A stretch of DNA of 64,000 nt from Alphaproteobacteria bacterium (lineage in GTDB: Bacteria > Pseudomonadota > Alphaproteobacteria > Acetobacterales > Acetobacteraceae), in assembly GCA_017307285.1 (NCBI GenBank), contig JAFKFI010000048.1, positions 1 to 64,000 of the forward strand, read 5' to 3'. Under the pieces are notes generated by a model. That model had not been told where the DNA came from. It saw only the letters and a program-made list of their open reading frames with translations, and made no database searches. Positions 8,781-17,482 of the stretch are shown piece by piece. The position numbers and the translations under genes were made by a program. Position 1 is the stretch's first letter. Each line of letters opens with the position of its first letter.

Positions 8781-9238
8781 GGGCGCTCCGTCAGCAGATC
8801 GGCCACAGCCGTCAGGGCCAGGGCATAGCCGCGGATACCGAGCCCGCAGATCACGCCCACCGCCGCCTTGGAGACGTAGGAGTGATGCCGGAACTCCTCG
8901 CGGCGGTGAATGTTCGTCACGTGCACCTCGATCACCGGGCACTCCGCCGCGAACAGCGCGTCCATCAGCGCGACCGAGGTGTGGCTGTAGCCGCCGGGGT
9001 TGATCACGATGGCCGCCGCCCGGTCGCGGCATTCCTGCACCCAGGAAATCAACTCGCCCTCGCCGTTGGTCTGGCGGAAGTCGATGGCGAGCCCCAGTTC
9101 CTCGGCTGCCTCGGCGCACAGCTGTTCCACGTCGTCGAGCGTCGCGCTGCCGTACAGATGCGGCTGCCGCAGCCCGAGCATATTGAGGTTCGGGCCGTTC
9201 AGCACGGCTATGAGCGGCAATGGCGCTGCATGGGACAT
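8777..9238 (-). CDS. aroQ: Type II 3-dehydroquinate dehydratase
   Basis: 153 residues. Converts 3-dehydroquinate to 3-dehydroshikimate in the shikimate pathway; the active form is a dodecamer. Motifs: [17 protein letters not shown] (flexible lid with the catalytic Tyr), [10 protein letters not shown], and [18 protein letters not shown] with the catalytic His. First gene of aroQ-accB-accC, an arrangement widespread in Proteobacteria. Confidence 0.97.
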   Translation of the reverse strand: MSHAAPLPLIAVLNGPNLNMLGLRQPHLYGSATLDDVEQLCAEAAEELGLAIDFRQTNGEGELISWVQECRDRAAAIVINPGGYSHTSVALMDALFAAECPVIEVHVTNIHRREEFRHHSYVSKAAVGVICGLGIRGYALALTAVADLLTERP

Positions 9239-9288
9239 TCGCGCCGCCTAGCACAAGCCAGGGTTCCGGTCCAACGCCCGGCGACCCA

Positions 9289-9810
9289 TCACGTGTCGTC
9301 GGGCCGCCGATGCACCCAGACATCCGCAGTAGTGCCGCGCAGCACAACCGTGCCCTCCCGGACTGCTCCGAGCTTTTCGGCAACCCGGATGGAGCGCGTG
9401 TTGGACGGCACGATGAAGCTGACCAGGCGAGGGAAGGCGTAGCTGTCGAAGGCCCAAGCACGCACCGCGCGGGCCGCCTCCGTGGCATAGCCGTGACCCC
9501 ATGCGGTGGGACCGATGGTGTAAGCGATCTCGGGTTCGGGCCAGTCGACCGGGTGCAGAATCCCGACATGCCCGATCGCCCGGCGGGACGCGCCCTCCTC
9601 GATCGCGAACACGCCGTAGCCGCGCAGCGCCCATTGCCCGACCATCACCGCCAAGCGGTCCCAGGTCTCGGAGCGCGACAGCGGCCCGCCGATATGCCGC
9701 GCGACGTCGGGCTCGGCGCGCACCGCGGCGTAGTCGTCGAGATCATCGGCCCGGAAGCCGCGCAGGCGCAGCCGCGCCGTGCGAAGCTCAGGGATGTCGA
9801 GATGCGTCAT
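9289..9810 (-). CDS. GNAT N-acetyltransferase, RimJ/RimL type
   Basis: 173 residues. The N-terminal LRTARLRLRGFRADDLDDYA is the standard start of the RimJ/RimL-like acetyltransferases; the acetyl-CoA-binding loop appears as IGPTAWGHGYATEAARAV, and VPSNTRSIRVAEKLGAVREG is the conserved C-terminal strand-helix. It likely acetylates a protein N-terminus or a small amine, but the acceptor is unknown. It reads toward aroQ with a 50-bp gap and may be transcribed with it. Confidence 0.85.
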   Translation of the reverse strand: MTHLDIPELRTARLRLRGFRADDLDDYAAVRAEPDVARHIGGPLSRSETWDRLAVMVGQWALRGYGVFAIEEGASRRAIGHVGILHPVDWPEPEIAYTIGPTAWGHGYATEAARAVRAWAFDSYAFPRLVSFIVPSNTRSIRVAEKLGAVREGTVVLRGTTADVWVHRRPDDT

Positions 9811-10148
9811 GGCTGGCTTCCGCCGTTGCTGTCCGTTTAGCTTAGCCTGCTAATTCAGTTGCTTGGCCCAGACTCCAATCCAACATCGTCATGGTCGGCG
9901 CAGGCCGACCATCCACGACTTCGCGAGCGGGCAAGCAAAGTCGTGGATGCCCGGCCTTCGCCGGGCATGACGAGTAGAGTACTTGCGCAGTCACGCGATT
10001 CGACTTGCGGCCACTCCGAAGACCGATGGCTTGCGCCGGGGATTCCGACATTGGCGGCCACTATGCTACGGTCCGAGCCATTCCGAAATCGCGCTCGGCG
10101 CGTGCGGGTGGGTGAACCTCCCGGAGGAACACCACACTCGGGGGCTTG
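9811..10148. other. Intergenic region holding repeat copy 1 and the GT39 leader
   Basis: 338 bp between the divergent acetyltransferase and glycosyltransferase genes. It contains the palindromic repeat at 9887-9972 (listed separately) and about 175 bp that should include the glycosyltransferase promoter. CTCCCGGAGGAAC at about 10118-10130 is the purine-rich ribosome-binding region, rather far (about 18 bp) from the ATG at 10149. Nothing else seen. Confidence 0.5.
9887..9972. repeat. Intergenic palindromic repeat, copy 1
   Basis: About 86 bp. Outer arms CGTCATG.../...GCATGACG; an internal GTCGGC-GCCGAC hairpin; the conserved core ATCCACGACTT ... AAGTCGTGGAT; and a second small hairpin (CCCGGC-GCCGGG). 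Three more copies lie at 14253, 25999 and 33176. It has no coding capacity and its compensating changes suggest that the folded form is what is conserved. Confidence 0.85.
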
Positions 10149-11681
10149 ATGCGCAGATCGCCCAGTGCGGCACGGGCAGACGACGCGACGCTCGTGGTGC
10201 TGCTGATCCTGGCTACCGCCGTGCTGCGCATCCTGTTCGGCCTCGCACTCGGCCTCGGCGTGGACGAGAGCTACATGGTGGCGGCCGGGCGCGAGCTCAG
10301 GCTCGGCTATTTCGACCATCCGCCGGCCGCGTGGTGGCTCGCCTGGGGCGCCAGCTGGCTCGCCGGCAGCGACGCGGCGATTGTCGTGCGGCTGCCCTTC
10401 ATCGCCCTGTTCGGCGTCTCGACCTGGCTGCTCTACCGGCTCACCGCAACGCTCTATACCACGCGCGCGGGGCTGTGGGCGGCGGTGACGCTCAACCTGG
10501 CGCCGGTCTTCGGCGTCACCACCGGCGGTTGGGTGCTGCCCGACGGTCCGCTCGACGCCGCGCTGCTCGGTGCCGCCTTGTGCCTGGTTCACGCGGTGCA
10601 GGGCACGAGCCGCCGCTCGGCCCTGCTTTGGTGGCTCGGCAGCGGGCTCTGCATCGGCCTGGCGCTGTTCAGCAAATACTCCGCCGGCCTGACCCTCATG
10701 GGCGCTTGCGTCTATCTCGCGACCCAGCAGGAGCATCGGCGCTGGCTGGCTCGGCCCGAGCCCTATCTCGCCGGCCTGATCGCGACGCTGATTTTCTCCC
10801 CCGTGCTGATCTGGAACGCGGCGCATGGCTGGGCGTCCTTCGCCTTCCAGGCCGGCCGCGCCGAGGGCGCCGAGTTCGCGCCGGCGATGCCGCTCGTAAC
10901 CCTGGGCGGCGAGGCGTTGTTCCTGCTGCCGTGGATCTGGCTGCCGCTGATGGTCGTCTTCGTCCGGGCGGTCTGGCGCGGGCCACGGGAATGGCGCGGG
11001 TGGCTGCTCGCTTGCCTCGCGGCGCCGCCCATCTTGGTGTTCACCCTGGTCTCCGCCTGGTCGAGCCATCGCGTGCTCTACCACTGGGCGGCACCCGGCT
11101 ACCTGATGCTGTTCCCGCTGCTCGGCGTGCTCGTCGCGCACGACCTGGAGCGCGGCTGGCGCGTGACCCGCATCTGGCTGGCCGGCACCGCCATCTTCGT
11201 GCTGGCTGGGGTGACGGTGACGGGGCTCCAGGTCGGCTACGGCCTGCTGCCCGGCTTCTCGTCTTATTTCGCCCCCGGCAAGGACCCGTCGCTGGAAGCG
11301 GTGGACTGGACGGACCTACGCAAGGCGCTGACCTCGCGCGGGCTGACGGAACGGCCCGATCTCGTGGTCGCGGGCGTCGACTGGCACGACACCGGGAAGA
11401 TCGACTACGCGCTCGGCGGCAGCGCGACCGTCATCTGCCTCAACACCGACGACCGCCAATTCGGCCTCAATCGATCGGCCGCCACGGCCCTGGGCAAGAA
11501 CGTGCTCATCGTCGTGCGCGCCGAGGATGCCAAGCGCACTGCCGCCAAATACGCACCAATCTTTTCCCGCCTCGAGACGCTGCCGCCCGTGACGATCGAA
11601 CACGGGGGTGGTGCCGGACTAAAACTGTCGCTGCTGCTGGGCCACACCCTCCGGACCTGGCCGCCACCCGATATGCCCTAG
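10149..11681 (+). CDS. GT39/ArnT-type membrane glycosyltransferase
   Basis: 510 residues with about ten to twelve transmembrane helices in the first 380 residues. The first periplasmic loop contains the catalytic acidic pair VDESYM (Asp39-Glu40) and YFDHPPAAWWL (Asp56, His57), the signature of polyprenyl-phosphate-sugar-dependent transferases (PMT_2 domain) such as ArnT. A soluble C-terminal domain (about 385-510) follows. It probably transfers a sugar from a lipid carrier to a lipid, glycan or protein outside the cytoplasmic membrane. I use ATG 10149; a TTG directly before it (10146) is also possible. It stands alone. Confidence 0.85.
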   Translation: MRRSPSAARADDATLVVLLILATAVLRILFGLALGLGVDESYMVAAGRELRLGYFDHPPAAWWLAWGASWLAGSDAAIVVRLPFIALFGVSTWLLYRLTATLYTTRAGLWAAVTLNLAPVFGVTTGGWVLPDGPLDAALLGAALCLVHAVQGTSRRSALLWWLGSGLCIGLALFSKYSAGLTLMGACVYLATQQEHRRWLARPEPYLAGLIATLIFSPVLIWNAAHGWASFAFQAGRAEGAEFAPAMPLVTLGGEALFLLPWIWLPLMVVFVRAVWRGPREWRGWLLACLAAPPILVFTLVSAWSSHRVLYHWAAPGYLMLFPLLGVLVAHDLERGWRVTRIWLAGTAIFVLAGVTVTGLQVGYGLLPGFSSYFAPGKDPSLEAVDWTDLRKALTSRGLTERPDLVVAGVDWHDTGKIDYALGGSATVICLNTDDRQFGLNRSAATALGKNVLIVVRAEDAKRTAAKYAPIFSRLETLPPVTIEHGGGAGLKLSLLLGHTLRTWPPPDMP

Positions 11682-11691
11682 GGCCCCTGCC

Positions 11692-12570
11692 TCACGGCCA
11701 GAGCCAGGCAGCGCCGCGTACCCCGGAGCTGTCGCCGTGCATCGGTTTGAGGATCGGCGTCGCCGAGCTTCCGCCGAACACGTGCTCGGCGAGCAGGGCG
11801 GGCAGCCGAGCGTAGAGATGGCCCATATTCGACAGCCCGCCGCCCAGCACGATGGCGTCCGGGTCGATCAGGTTCACCACCCAGCCGAGCGCGCGCGCGA
11901 GCCGCTCCGCGTGCCGGTCGAGCGCCGCTCGGGCAGCCTCATCGCCGGCGGCCGCGCGGTCAGGCAGGCCGCTCGCGTCACGGGCAAGCGGCCCGTCGGC
12001 GTCGCGCGCCAGCGCAGGCCCGGCCAGCACGGCCTCGATGCAGCCCGCTCGGCCGCACCAGCAGCGCGGCGGCGGGAAGTCGGACCCGCTGACGAACGGA
12101 AACGGGCTGTGGCCCCACTCCCCCGCTACGCCGTTGGGGCCGTCCAGCAGCCGCCCGTCCACCGCCACCGCGCCGCCGCAGCCGGTCCCGAGGATGACCC
12201 CGAACACAGTCCGCCGGCCCGCTGCCGCGCCGTCCGTCGCCTCGGACAAGGTGAAGCAGGCGCCGTCATTGGCAATCCGCACGGGCCTGCCGAGCACGGC
12301 CTCGATGTCGTTCTGAAAGCGCTGGCCGTCGAGCGCGGTCGAACTGCGCAGCCGGCCGGTTGCCTTGTCGATCCGGCCAGGAAACCCGATGCCGACACTG
12401 GCCGCTGTGCCGGCGTCCGCCTCGATGCGCTCGACCAGCGCGGCGATTGCATCCAGCATGTCGCGATAGGCGGGCGGGGTCGGCAGGCGATGTCGTGTGG
12501 CCACCGCGCCTCCGGCCGACAGCGCCGCCGCTTCGATCTTGCTCGCGCCGATGTCGATGCCGATACGCAC
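11692..12570 (-). CDS. ROK-family sugar kinase (fructokinase/NAGK-like)
   Basis: 292 residues from GTG 12570, chosen because GAGGGAT precedes it and the protein then starts directly with the phosphate-binding strand VRIGIDIGASKIEAA; a GTG at 12600 would add ten residues with no RBS. Motifs: IGFPGRID, ANDGACFTLSEA (catalytic Asp), GVILGTGCGGAVAVDG, the zinc motif GEWGHSPF ... CWCGRAGCIE, and the C-terminal IVLGGGLSNM. ROK kinases phosphorylate fructose, mannose, glucose or N-acetyl sugars; the substrate cannot be decided. It is convergent with the glycosyltransferase. Confidence 0.85.
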   Translation of the reverse strand: MRIGIDIGASKIEAAALSAGGAVATRHRLPTPPAYRDMLDAIAALVERIEADAGTAASVGIGFPGRIDKATGRLRSSTALDGQRFQNDIEAVLGRPVRIANDGACFTLSEATDGAAAGRRTVFGVILGTGCGGAVAVDGRLLDGPNGVAGEWGHSPFPFVSGSDFPPPRCWCGRAGCIEAVLAGPALARDADGPLARDASGLPDRAAAGDEAARAALDRHAERLARALGWVVNLIDPDAIVLGGGLSNMGHLYARLPALLAEHVFGGSSATPILKPMHGDSSGVRGAAWLWP

Positions 12571-12636
12571 AATATCCCTCGGGATGCCGGACCGAAACAC
12601 GATCCAGCATCCCGGAGGAGAATGGTCAATCGGCGA

Positions 12637-13629
12637 TCAGGCTTCCGTGCTCCGCCGCCGCCGAGCGACGCCCAATCCTGCAAGTCCGGCCGCCAGGATC
12701 AGCATGGAGGCCGGTTCGGGCACCGTGCCGACGGTGCCGATCGTGTTGCCGGCCGCGTCGACATAGAATCCGACGACGGTGCCGTGGTCGTTGATGCCGT
12801 TGATCGTCGTCGCAGTCGAACCGCTCGGATCCAGCGTCGTGAATATCCCGTTGATGTCGAGGAACCCGTGCATCACCCCGGCCGCATCCACGTAATCGCC
12901 GACGATGTCGCCCAGATTGTTGACGCCGAGGGCCTGGGTCGAGTTAGAGCCCGGAGCCTGGAACGACTTGATCGTCCCGCCGATATCCGCGAAGGCGGAG
13001 AACAACGGCGTACCCGTGGCGTTGTACTGGTAGAAGCCGACGACTTCTCCGGAATTGTTCACACTGGTCGCTTGGCTGTTGAAATTCGTCGGCAGCAGCG
13101 CGTTGATGTTGGTGAAGGTCGGACTCGCGAATCCGGGACCGCCGGACACAGTGCCGGCGATCTGTCCGGTCGCGCCCGCAGGATCGTGCGACCAATAGCC
13201 AGCAGCGGTCGTACCGGCCTGGTTGATGCCGAGCAGCTGGGTGAAGGCGAAGCCAGGCTTGTTGACGGTGGTGAAGGTGCCGCCCTGCCCGCCGGTATTG
13301 GCGAAGCCGCTGGTGACGCCGCCGGTAATCGAGAAGCCAACGGTGGTGCCGCCGCCGCTGATGCCGATAACCTGCGTGCCGCCGTCAGCCCCCGGCACGT
13401 TCAGCCGTGTGAAGTTGCCCGCCACCGGCGGCAGCGTGAGCGTGAAGCCGTTGAACGTTGTCGCATTGCCATAACCGGCGATCGTGCCAGCGTCGTTGAC
13501 GCCGAGTGCCTGGGTGAAGGTGGGGTTCAGCGGGTCGATGATATTGGTGAAGGTGGTCGCGTGCGCGGTGCTGAACGTGGCCGCGGACACGACAACAGCT
13601 GCGCCGATCGCGCAGGCAAGGTGTCGCAT
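12637..13629 (-). CDS. PEP-CTERM protein with HAF-type repeats
   Basis: 330 residues. Sec signal (1-24), then about six repeats of the 'extracellular HAF' type, each with a core like GVNDAGTIAGY, GINQAGTTAAGYW, SVNNSGEVVGFY, GVNNLGDIVGDY and GINDHGTVVGFY. These form a beta-propeller-like surface. The C-terminus is a PEP-CTERM anchor: VPEPASM, a hydrophobic helix and ARRRRS. Very rich in Thr, Gly and Asn, as in other exosortase substrates. An AGGAG-type RBS (CGAGGAGCGAC) precedes the ATG. Confidence 0.85.
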   Translation of the reverse strand: MRHLACAIGAAVVVSAATFSTAHATTFTNIIDPLNPTFTQALGVNDAGTIAGYGNATTFNGFTLTLPPVAGNFTRLNVPGADGGTQVIGISGGGTTVGFSITGGVTSGFANTGGQGGTFTTVNKPGFAFTQLLGINQAGTTAAGYWSHDPAGATGQIAGTVSGGPGFASPTFTNINALLPTNFNSQATSVNNSGEVVGFYQYNATGTPLFSAFADIGGTIKSFQAPGSNSTQALGVNNLGDIVGDYVDAAGVMHGFLDINGIFTTLDPSGSTATTINGINDHGTVVGFYVDAAGNTIGTVGTVPEPASMLILAAGLAGLGVARRRRSTEA

Positions 13630-13855
13630 TATCGTCGCTCCTCGAAGGAATCGGACCTATGGGAACGCCGGCGGGCAGGCGGATCGCCCGTCCACCACGG
13701 CCGTAGGTTGGATCGGATTCCGGAAGAAACCTAGCCTGTTCCGTCCGCGCTCCCGTCACGATGGCGTGTCGTAACGCATCGTAAAGATAGATTGCACCTT
13801 GTTGCGTCGGGCTGACGCTCGGGCAACAGTGATCCGCAATTCCCAGGAGGGCGCC

Positions 13856-14230
13856 ATGAGCGACGATCTGAAGGCGATCGAGACCGTACTGCAAACCTAT
13901 TTCGACGGGCTCCACGAGGGCGATGTCGGCAAGCTCGGCGCGGCATTCCACGAGAGTTCCGACCTGCGCAGCGTTGAGCCGGACGGAACGCTCGCGATAC
14001 TGCCGCGCGCGCAGTGGTTCGAGTTCGTCAAGGGACGGCCGTCGGCGCGGAGCCGCGACCTGCCGAGGCTCGACCGGATCGTGACGATCGACCGCTCAGG
14101 GCCGATGACGGCGTTCGCCAAGGTGCAATGCCAGATCCCGCCGCGCTACTTCACGGACTATCTCACGCTGGCAAAGCTTGCCGACGGCTGGAAGATCGTC
14201 GGCAAGACGTTCCACACCGACACAAGGTGA
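13856..14230 (+). CDS. NTF2-like / putative lumazine-binding family protein
   Basis: 124 residues from ATG 13856, preceded by AGGAGGGC. The N-terminal helix (MSDDLKAIETVLQTYFDGLH) and the C-terminal LAKLADGWKIVGKTFHTD are characteristic of the small SnoaL/NTF2-like 'putative lumazine-binding' proteins. These form alpha+beta cones, usually dimers, that bind small ligands or act as enzymes. No catalytic residues can be assigned. It is followed by repeat copy 2. Confidence 0.8.
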   Translation: MSDDLKAIETVLQTYFDGLHEGDVGKLGAAFHESSDLRSVEPDGTLAILPRAQWFEFVKGRPSARSRDLPRLDRIVTIDRSGPMTAFAKVQCQIPPRYFTDYLTLAKLADGWKIVGKTFHTDTR

Positions 14231-14252
14231 GCTCCCCTTTCCATACCGCTTC

Positions 14253-14338
14253 CGTCATGCCCGGCGCAGGCCGACCATCCACGACTTTGCGTGCGTGCGG
14301 CAAAGTCGTGGATGCCCGCGACAAGCGCGGGCATGACG
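14253..14338. repeat. Intergenic palindromic repeat, copy 2
   Basis: Same family as 9887-9972: CGTCATG/GCATGACG outer arms and a perfectly paired core, ATCCACGACTTTGC ... GCAAAGTCGTGGAT. The distal hairpin reads GCCCGCG...CGCGGGC here instead of CCCGGC...GCCGGG, so both sides of the stem changed together. Confidence 0.85.
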
Positions 14339-14369
14339 ATGACAGGAGCGCCCTGCCTCAACTGGCTCG

Positions 14370-15269
14370 CTACACCATCGCGATCGGCCGCACCGGGCAG
14401 CCGGTCGCGCCCTTGTATTTGGTGGCGAGCAGGATGAAGCAGAAGCTGCGCACGCCGTCGCGCGCCAGCTCGTCGAGTGCCAGGTTCTCGATCAGATGCA
14501 CGCCGGCCTCGGCCAGCGCGTGCTGGTGCACCGGCATTCCCATGCGCGGGTCCGGGTTGGGCAGCACCTCGACCGCCATGTTGTCGGCGCCGATGGCGAC
14601 CACGCCGCGCGAGGTCAGCCAGCGTGCGGCGGGGACATCGATGCCGGGCTCGCCTTCGAGGTAGCGCGCATTGTCGACGCCGAAATAGCGGCCCCAGCCA
14701 GTGCGGATCAGCGCTACGTCGCCTTCGCCGATCTGCACGCCGGCGGCCTCTTCGGCGCGTGCGAGATCATCCGGCGTGACGACCCGGCCCGGAGTGAGGT
14801 GCGACGAGCCGTCGAACCCAGCCACGTCGAGCAGCACGCCGCGCGTCACCATCGGCGGCATCTGCTCGATGCCGAGGCGTTCGAGCCCCCAATCGGTCAC
14901 GGTCTCGTTGGCGTCGAAGCCGTTATAGAGCCGGTCGCCCTTGGTGAAGTGGCCGAGCGCGTCGATATGCGTCCCGACATGCGTGGTCATCTCGATGCGC
15001 TCGAGGTTGCCGCCCGCGTCGTTGGTGAAACCGAGCTTGCGCCGCCGCTTCAGGCTGTCGCGCCAGGAGGCGAAGATCGACAGCAGGTACGGCGTCTGGT
15101 TGGGCGCCATGTAGGGCGCCCCGGCGGCGATGGTGTGGCTGACGTCGTAGATGCGCGCTTGCCGGACCAGGCCGAGAGCGGCGAGCCGCCGTTCCGCCGT
15201 GAGCAGATTGGCGGCGCCGATCTGGTCGGCGGCACCCCATTGCGAATGATCGTGTGTGACGCCGCTCAT
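14370..15269 (-). CDS. Cyclase-family metal hydrolase (kynurenine-formamidase-like)
   Basis: 299 residues from ATG 15269 (GGAGAA eight bases upstream). The cyclase-family metal motif HVGTHIDALGHF (HxGTHxDxxxH) is present at about 106-117; RTGWGRYFG and CFILLATKYKGATG are further family motifs. Members hydrolyse amides or lactones such as N-formylkynurenine or isatin, or act as polyketide cyclases, using Mn or Zn. Proteins of this length subclass (about 300-330) are common in Alphaproteobacteria with unknown substrate. Not clearly in an operon. Confidence 0.85.
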   Translation of the reverse strand: MSGVTHDHSQWGAADQIGAANLLTAERRLAALGLVRQARIYDVSHTIAAGAPYMAPNQTPYLLSIFASWRDSLKRRRKLGFTNDAGGNLERIEMTTHVGTHIDALGHFTKGDRLYNGFDANETVTDWGLERLGIEQMPPMVTRGVLLDVAGFDGSSHLTPGRVVTPDDLARAEEAAGVQIGEGDVALIRTGWGRYFGVDNARYLEGEPGIDVPAARWLTSRGVVAIGADNMAVEVLPNPDPRMGMPVHQHALAEAGVHLIENLALDELARDGVRSFCFILLATKYKGATGCPVRPIAMV

Positions 15270-15431
15270 GCTGTCGTTCTCCGTTCCGGTCAGGCGTGTA
15301 TCCTGACAGGGGCGGCGCGGCATGACGAGACGGGCGCCGCAGAAGGCCTACCAAACGATGACCGCGACGCCGGAGGGTCCGGCATCGCGGTCATTCGCCG
15401 TTCGGAACGCCGCCGGGCGGCGGACGGTGCT

Positions 15432-16004
15432 TCAGGCAATCCGGCCCAGCTTCGCGTTGTCGACGCCGCTCATATCGCCGGCATCGGCCAGCTTCGCGTT
15501 ATCGACGCCGCTCATGTCGCCCGCGTCCGCCAGCTTCGCGTTGTTCACGCCGACCATGTCGCCGGCATCGGCCAGCTTGGCATTGTCGACGCCGCTCATG
15601 TCGCCGGCATCCGCCAGCTTCGCGTTGTTCACGCCGACCATATCGCCGGCATCGGCCAACTTCGCGTTATCGACCCCGCTCATGTCGCCCGCGTCCGCCA
15701 GCTTGGCGTTATCGACGCCGCTCATGTCGCCCGCATCGGCCAACTTGGCATTGTCGACGCCGCTCATGTCGCCCGCGTCGGCCAGCCTCGCGTTGTCGAC
15801 GCCGGTTGCGTTGGCGCCGTCGGCCAGCGGCTGCACGCGCTGCGGAGCGGTGGACTGCTGGACCGCCTGGCCGCTGTGGTAGCGCTGGACGGTGTCTTCA
15901 TAGGCGGTGCGGAGCGGGTGGCTGTTATCCGTCCCGGCCGTGCCCTGGATCTGCCATCCGGCCAGACCCAGAACCGCAATCATCGCGATCATGGAAGTGC
16001 GCAT
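15432..16004 (-). CDS. Secreted protein made of 14-residue tandem repeats
   Basis: 190 residues. A short hydrophobic N-terminus (about 4-20, IAMIAVLGLAGW) serves as signal or anchor, followed by a polar spacer (about 21-66). Residues 67-178 are eight units of consensus SGVDNAKLADAGDM, and a truncated ninth unit ends the protein. Units 5 and 7 read VGVNNAKLADAGDM, so a 28-residue higher-order duplication is visible. Codons differ between units at silent positions, while protein sequence hardly varies. The unit has regular hydrophobic positions (V, L, M) and conserved D/N, which would suit a small solenoid. I do not recognise the family. RBS AGGGGAAAT upstream. Confidence 0.75.
   Translation of the reverse strand: MRTSMIAMIAVLGLAGWQIQGTAGTDNSHPLRTAYEDTVQRYHSGQAVQQSTAPQRVQPLADGANATGVDNARLADAGDMSGVDNAKLADAGDMSGVDNAKLADAGDMSGVDNAKLADAGDMVGVNNAKLADAGDMSGVDNAKLADAGDMVGVNNAKLADAGDMSGVDNAKLADAGDMSGVDNAKLGRIA
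15435..15806. repeat. 42-bp coding tandem repeats
   Basis: Eight full 42-bp units plus a partial ninth encode the repeats of the secreted protein on the minus strand. Units differ at several third positions (for example gcatcg/gcgtcc/gcatcc) yet keep the amino acids, so the array is not the product of very recent slippage. Confidence 0.9.
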
Positions 16005-16141
16005 CGGATTTCCCCTAACGAGCCCGGATGGTCATCATCCGTTGCAGGGGGTTTTCGCGCATTCCGGCCGCTGGCGCGGTGAAGCGGTTCACAGTTCCTA
16101 AGAAAAATACAAGATTCTTCGGCTGGCCGGAATCGCGAAGC

Positions 16142-17413
16142 TCAACGGCAGCATTCTTCCGCCAGCCACCACGTGAGCAGTGTCGTAGCCGCAAGAAAAT
16201 CCTTGATCTCCATCGCCTCGCGCGGGTTGTGGCTGCCGTTCCGGTTCCGCACGAACAGCATTCCCATCGGCACGCCACAGGCCGCGAACGCCGCCGCGTC
16301 GTGCGAGGCGGGGCTCCCGAGCTGCAACACCGGAATTCCCAGCGTCTCCGCGCCTGCCGTCAGCGCCGCCGCGATCGACGGATCGACCTTGCCCACCGCC
16401 GCGCGGGCCCGCGCGCCAATGTCGAAGCGCACGCGCCGCCGCTGCTCGATCTCCGCGATGATCGCGTCGACGCGCCGCTCCAGTTCGGCGAGCACCGCCG
16501 CGTCATAGGCCCGCACGTCGAGCGAGAAGCGGAACTCGCCGGGGATGATCGTCATGCCGTGCGCGTCGGCGTCCGTATGAAAGCGGCCGATGGTGCAGGC
16601 CATCGGAATGCCCCTCGCGTCGTATTCCTCCCACACCCGGTCGAGCGCCACGAAGAACTCCGCGCCCGCAAGTGCCGCGTCCCGGCGGAACCGGCGCGGC
16701 AGGCCGACATGGTCGTAGGCGCCCTCGATGCGCGCGGCGGGAAAACGGAAATTGCCCGGAATGCCGGTGCAGATCGCCACCGGCCGGTCCGCCTCGACGA
16801 GACTCGGTGCCTGCTCGATATGGACCTCCAGATACGCCCGCAAGCTCGCCGGGTCGAGATGACGCGCCCCCGCGCGCAGCGCATCTGGATTGCCGCCGCA
16901 CTCCGCAATGTGCGCCGAGAGCGGCCGTCGCGTGTCGCGCCGCAGCGCCTCCATCGCACCGTCCGGCAGCGTGCCGAGCGCGCCCCGGCTGCCGATATAG
17001 GAAACCTCGAACCACACGCTCTCCTCGGCCCGGATTGCCATGACGGTGAGATCGCAGGCGGGGGCGAGCCCCTGCCGCTTCAACGCGTCGACGGCGACGA
17101 GCCCCGCGATCACCCCGGCCGCGCCGTCGAAATTGCCGCCATGCGGCACGCTGTCGAGATGCGATCCGATGACCACCCGCTTGGCCGCCCGATCGCGTCC
17201 GGGCCAAGTCATATAGAGATTGGCCGCCGCATCCCGCGCGATTTCGAGACCAAGATCGCGCGCCGCCTGCTCGATGGTCGCATGTGCCCGTTGCTCGCCG
17301 GGGCCGTACGGGTCGCGGGTGACGCCCGGTGCGTCCAGGCTGTCGCGGCGCAGCGTATCGAACAGCCCGGTGGCGAGGGCGCGACTTGCCGCCACCGATT
17401 GGGCGATCTGCAT
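16142..17413 (-). CDS. M20-family amidohydrolase (N-carbamoyl-amino-acid hydrolase / allantoate amidohydrolase type)
   Basis: 423 residues. A binuclear metal hydrolase that splits N-carbamoyl amino acids, ureido acids or allantoate. Metal and catalytic motifs: IGSHLDSVPHGGNFDGAAGV (His85, Asp96), RAEESVWF (Glu130-Glu131), YLEVHIEQAP (His ligand and recognition) and the C-terminal SHNPREAMEI. The dimerisation/lid domain lies at about 210-330. Neighbouring genes give no purine or pyrimidine degradation context, so the substrate is open. Start ATG 17413 with AAGGAAAG upstream; divergent from the acyl-CoA dehydrogenase. Confidence 0.88.
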   Translation of the reverse strand: MQIAQSVAASRALATGLFDTLRRDSLDAPGVTRDPYGPGEQRAHATIEQAARDLGLEIARDAAANLYMTWPGRDRAAKRVVIGSHLDSVPHGGNFDGAAGVIAGLVAVDALKRQGLAPACDLTVMAIRAEESVWFEVSYIGSRGALGTLPDGAMEALRRDTRRPLSAHIAECGGNPDALRAGARHLDPASLRAYLEVHIEQAPSLVEADRPVAICTGIPGNFRFPAARIEGAYDHVGLPRRFRRDAALAGAEFFVALDRVWEEYDARGIPMACTIGRFHTDADAHGMTIIPGEFRFSLDVRAYDAAVLAELERRVDAIIAEIEQRRRVRFDIGARARAAVGKVDPSIAAALTAGAETLGIPVLQLGSPASHDAAAFAACGVPMGMLFVRNRNGSHNPREAMEIKDFLAATTLLTWWLAEECCR

Positions 17414-17482
17414 GGGCTCTTTCCTTGCGCTGGACCGGTGCTAGCTTGGCACGGGCGAAGGCGAACCAGAAGGCGGACGGGA

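Noticed and set aside
9887-9972. Insertion sequence
   Set aside because: No transposase reading frame and a length of only 86 bp; the four copies are small structured repeats.
11737-13734. A 665-codon plus-strand frame covering the ROK kinase and PEP-CTERM gene
   Set aside because: Crosses two good minus-strand genes; low-complexity Arg/Ala/Val translation.
15435-15806. CRISPR-like tandem array of 42-bp units
   Set aside because: The units are contiguous with no unique spacers, lie inside an open reading frame and preserve amino acids; there are no cas genes.
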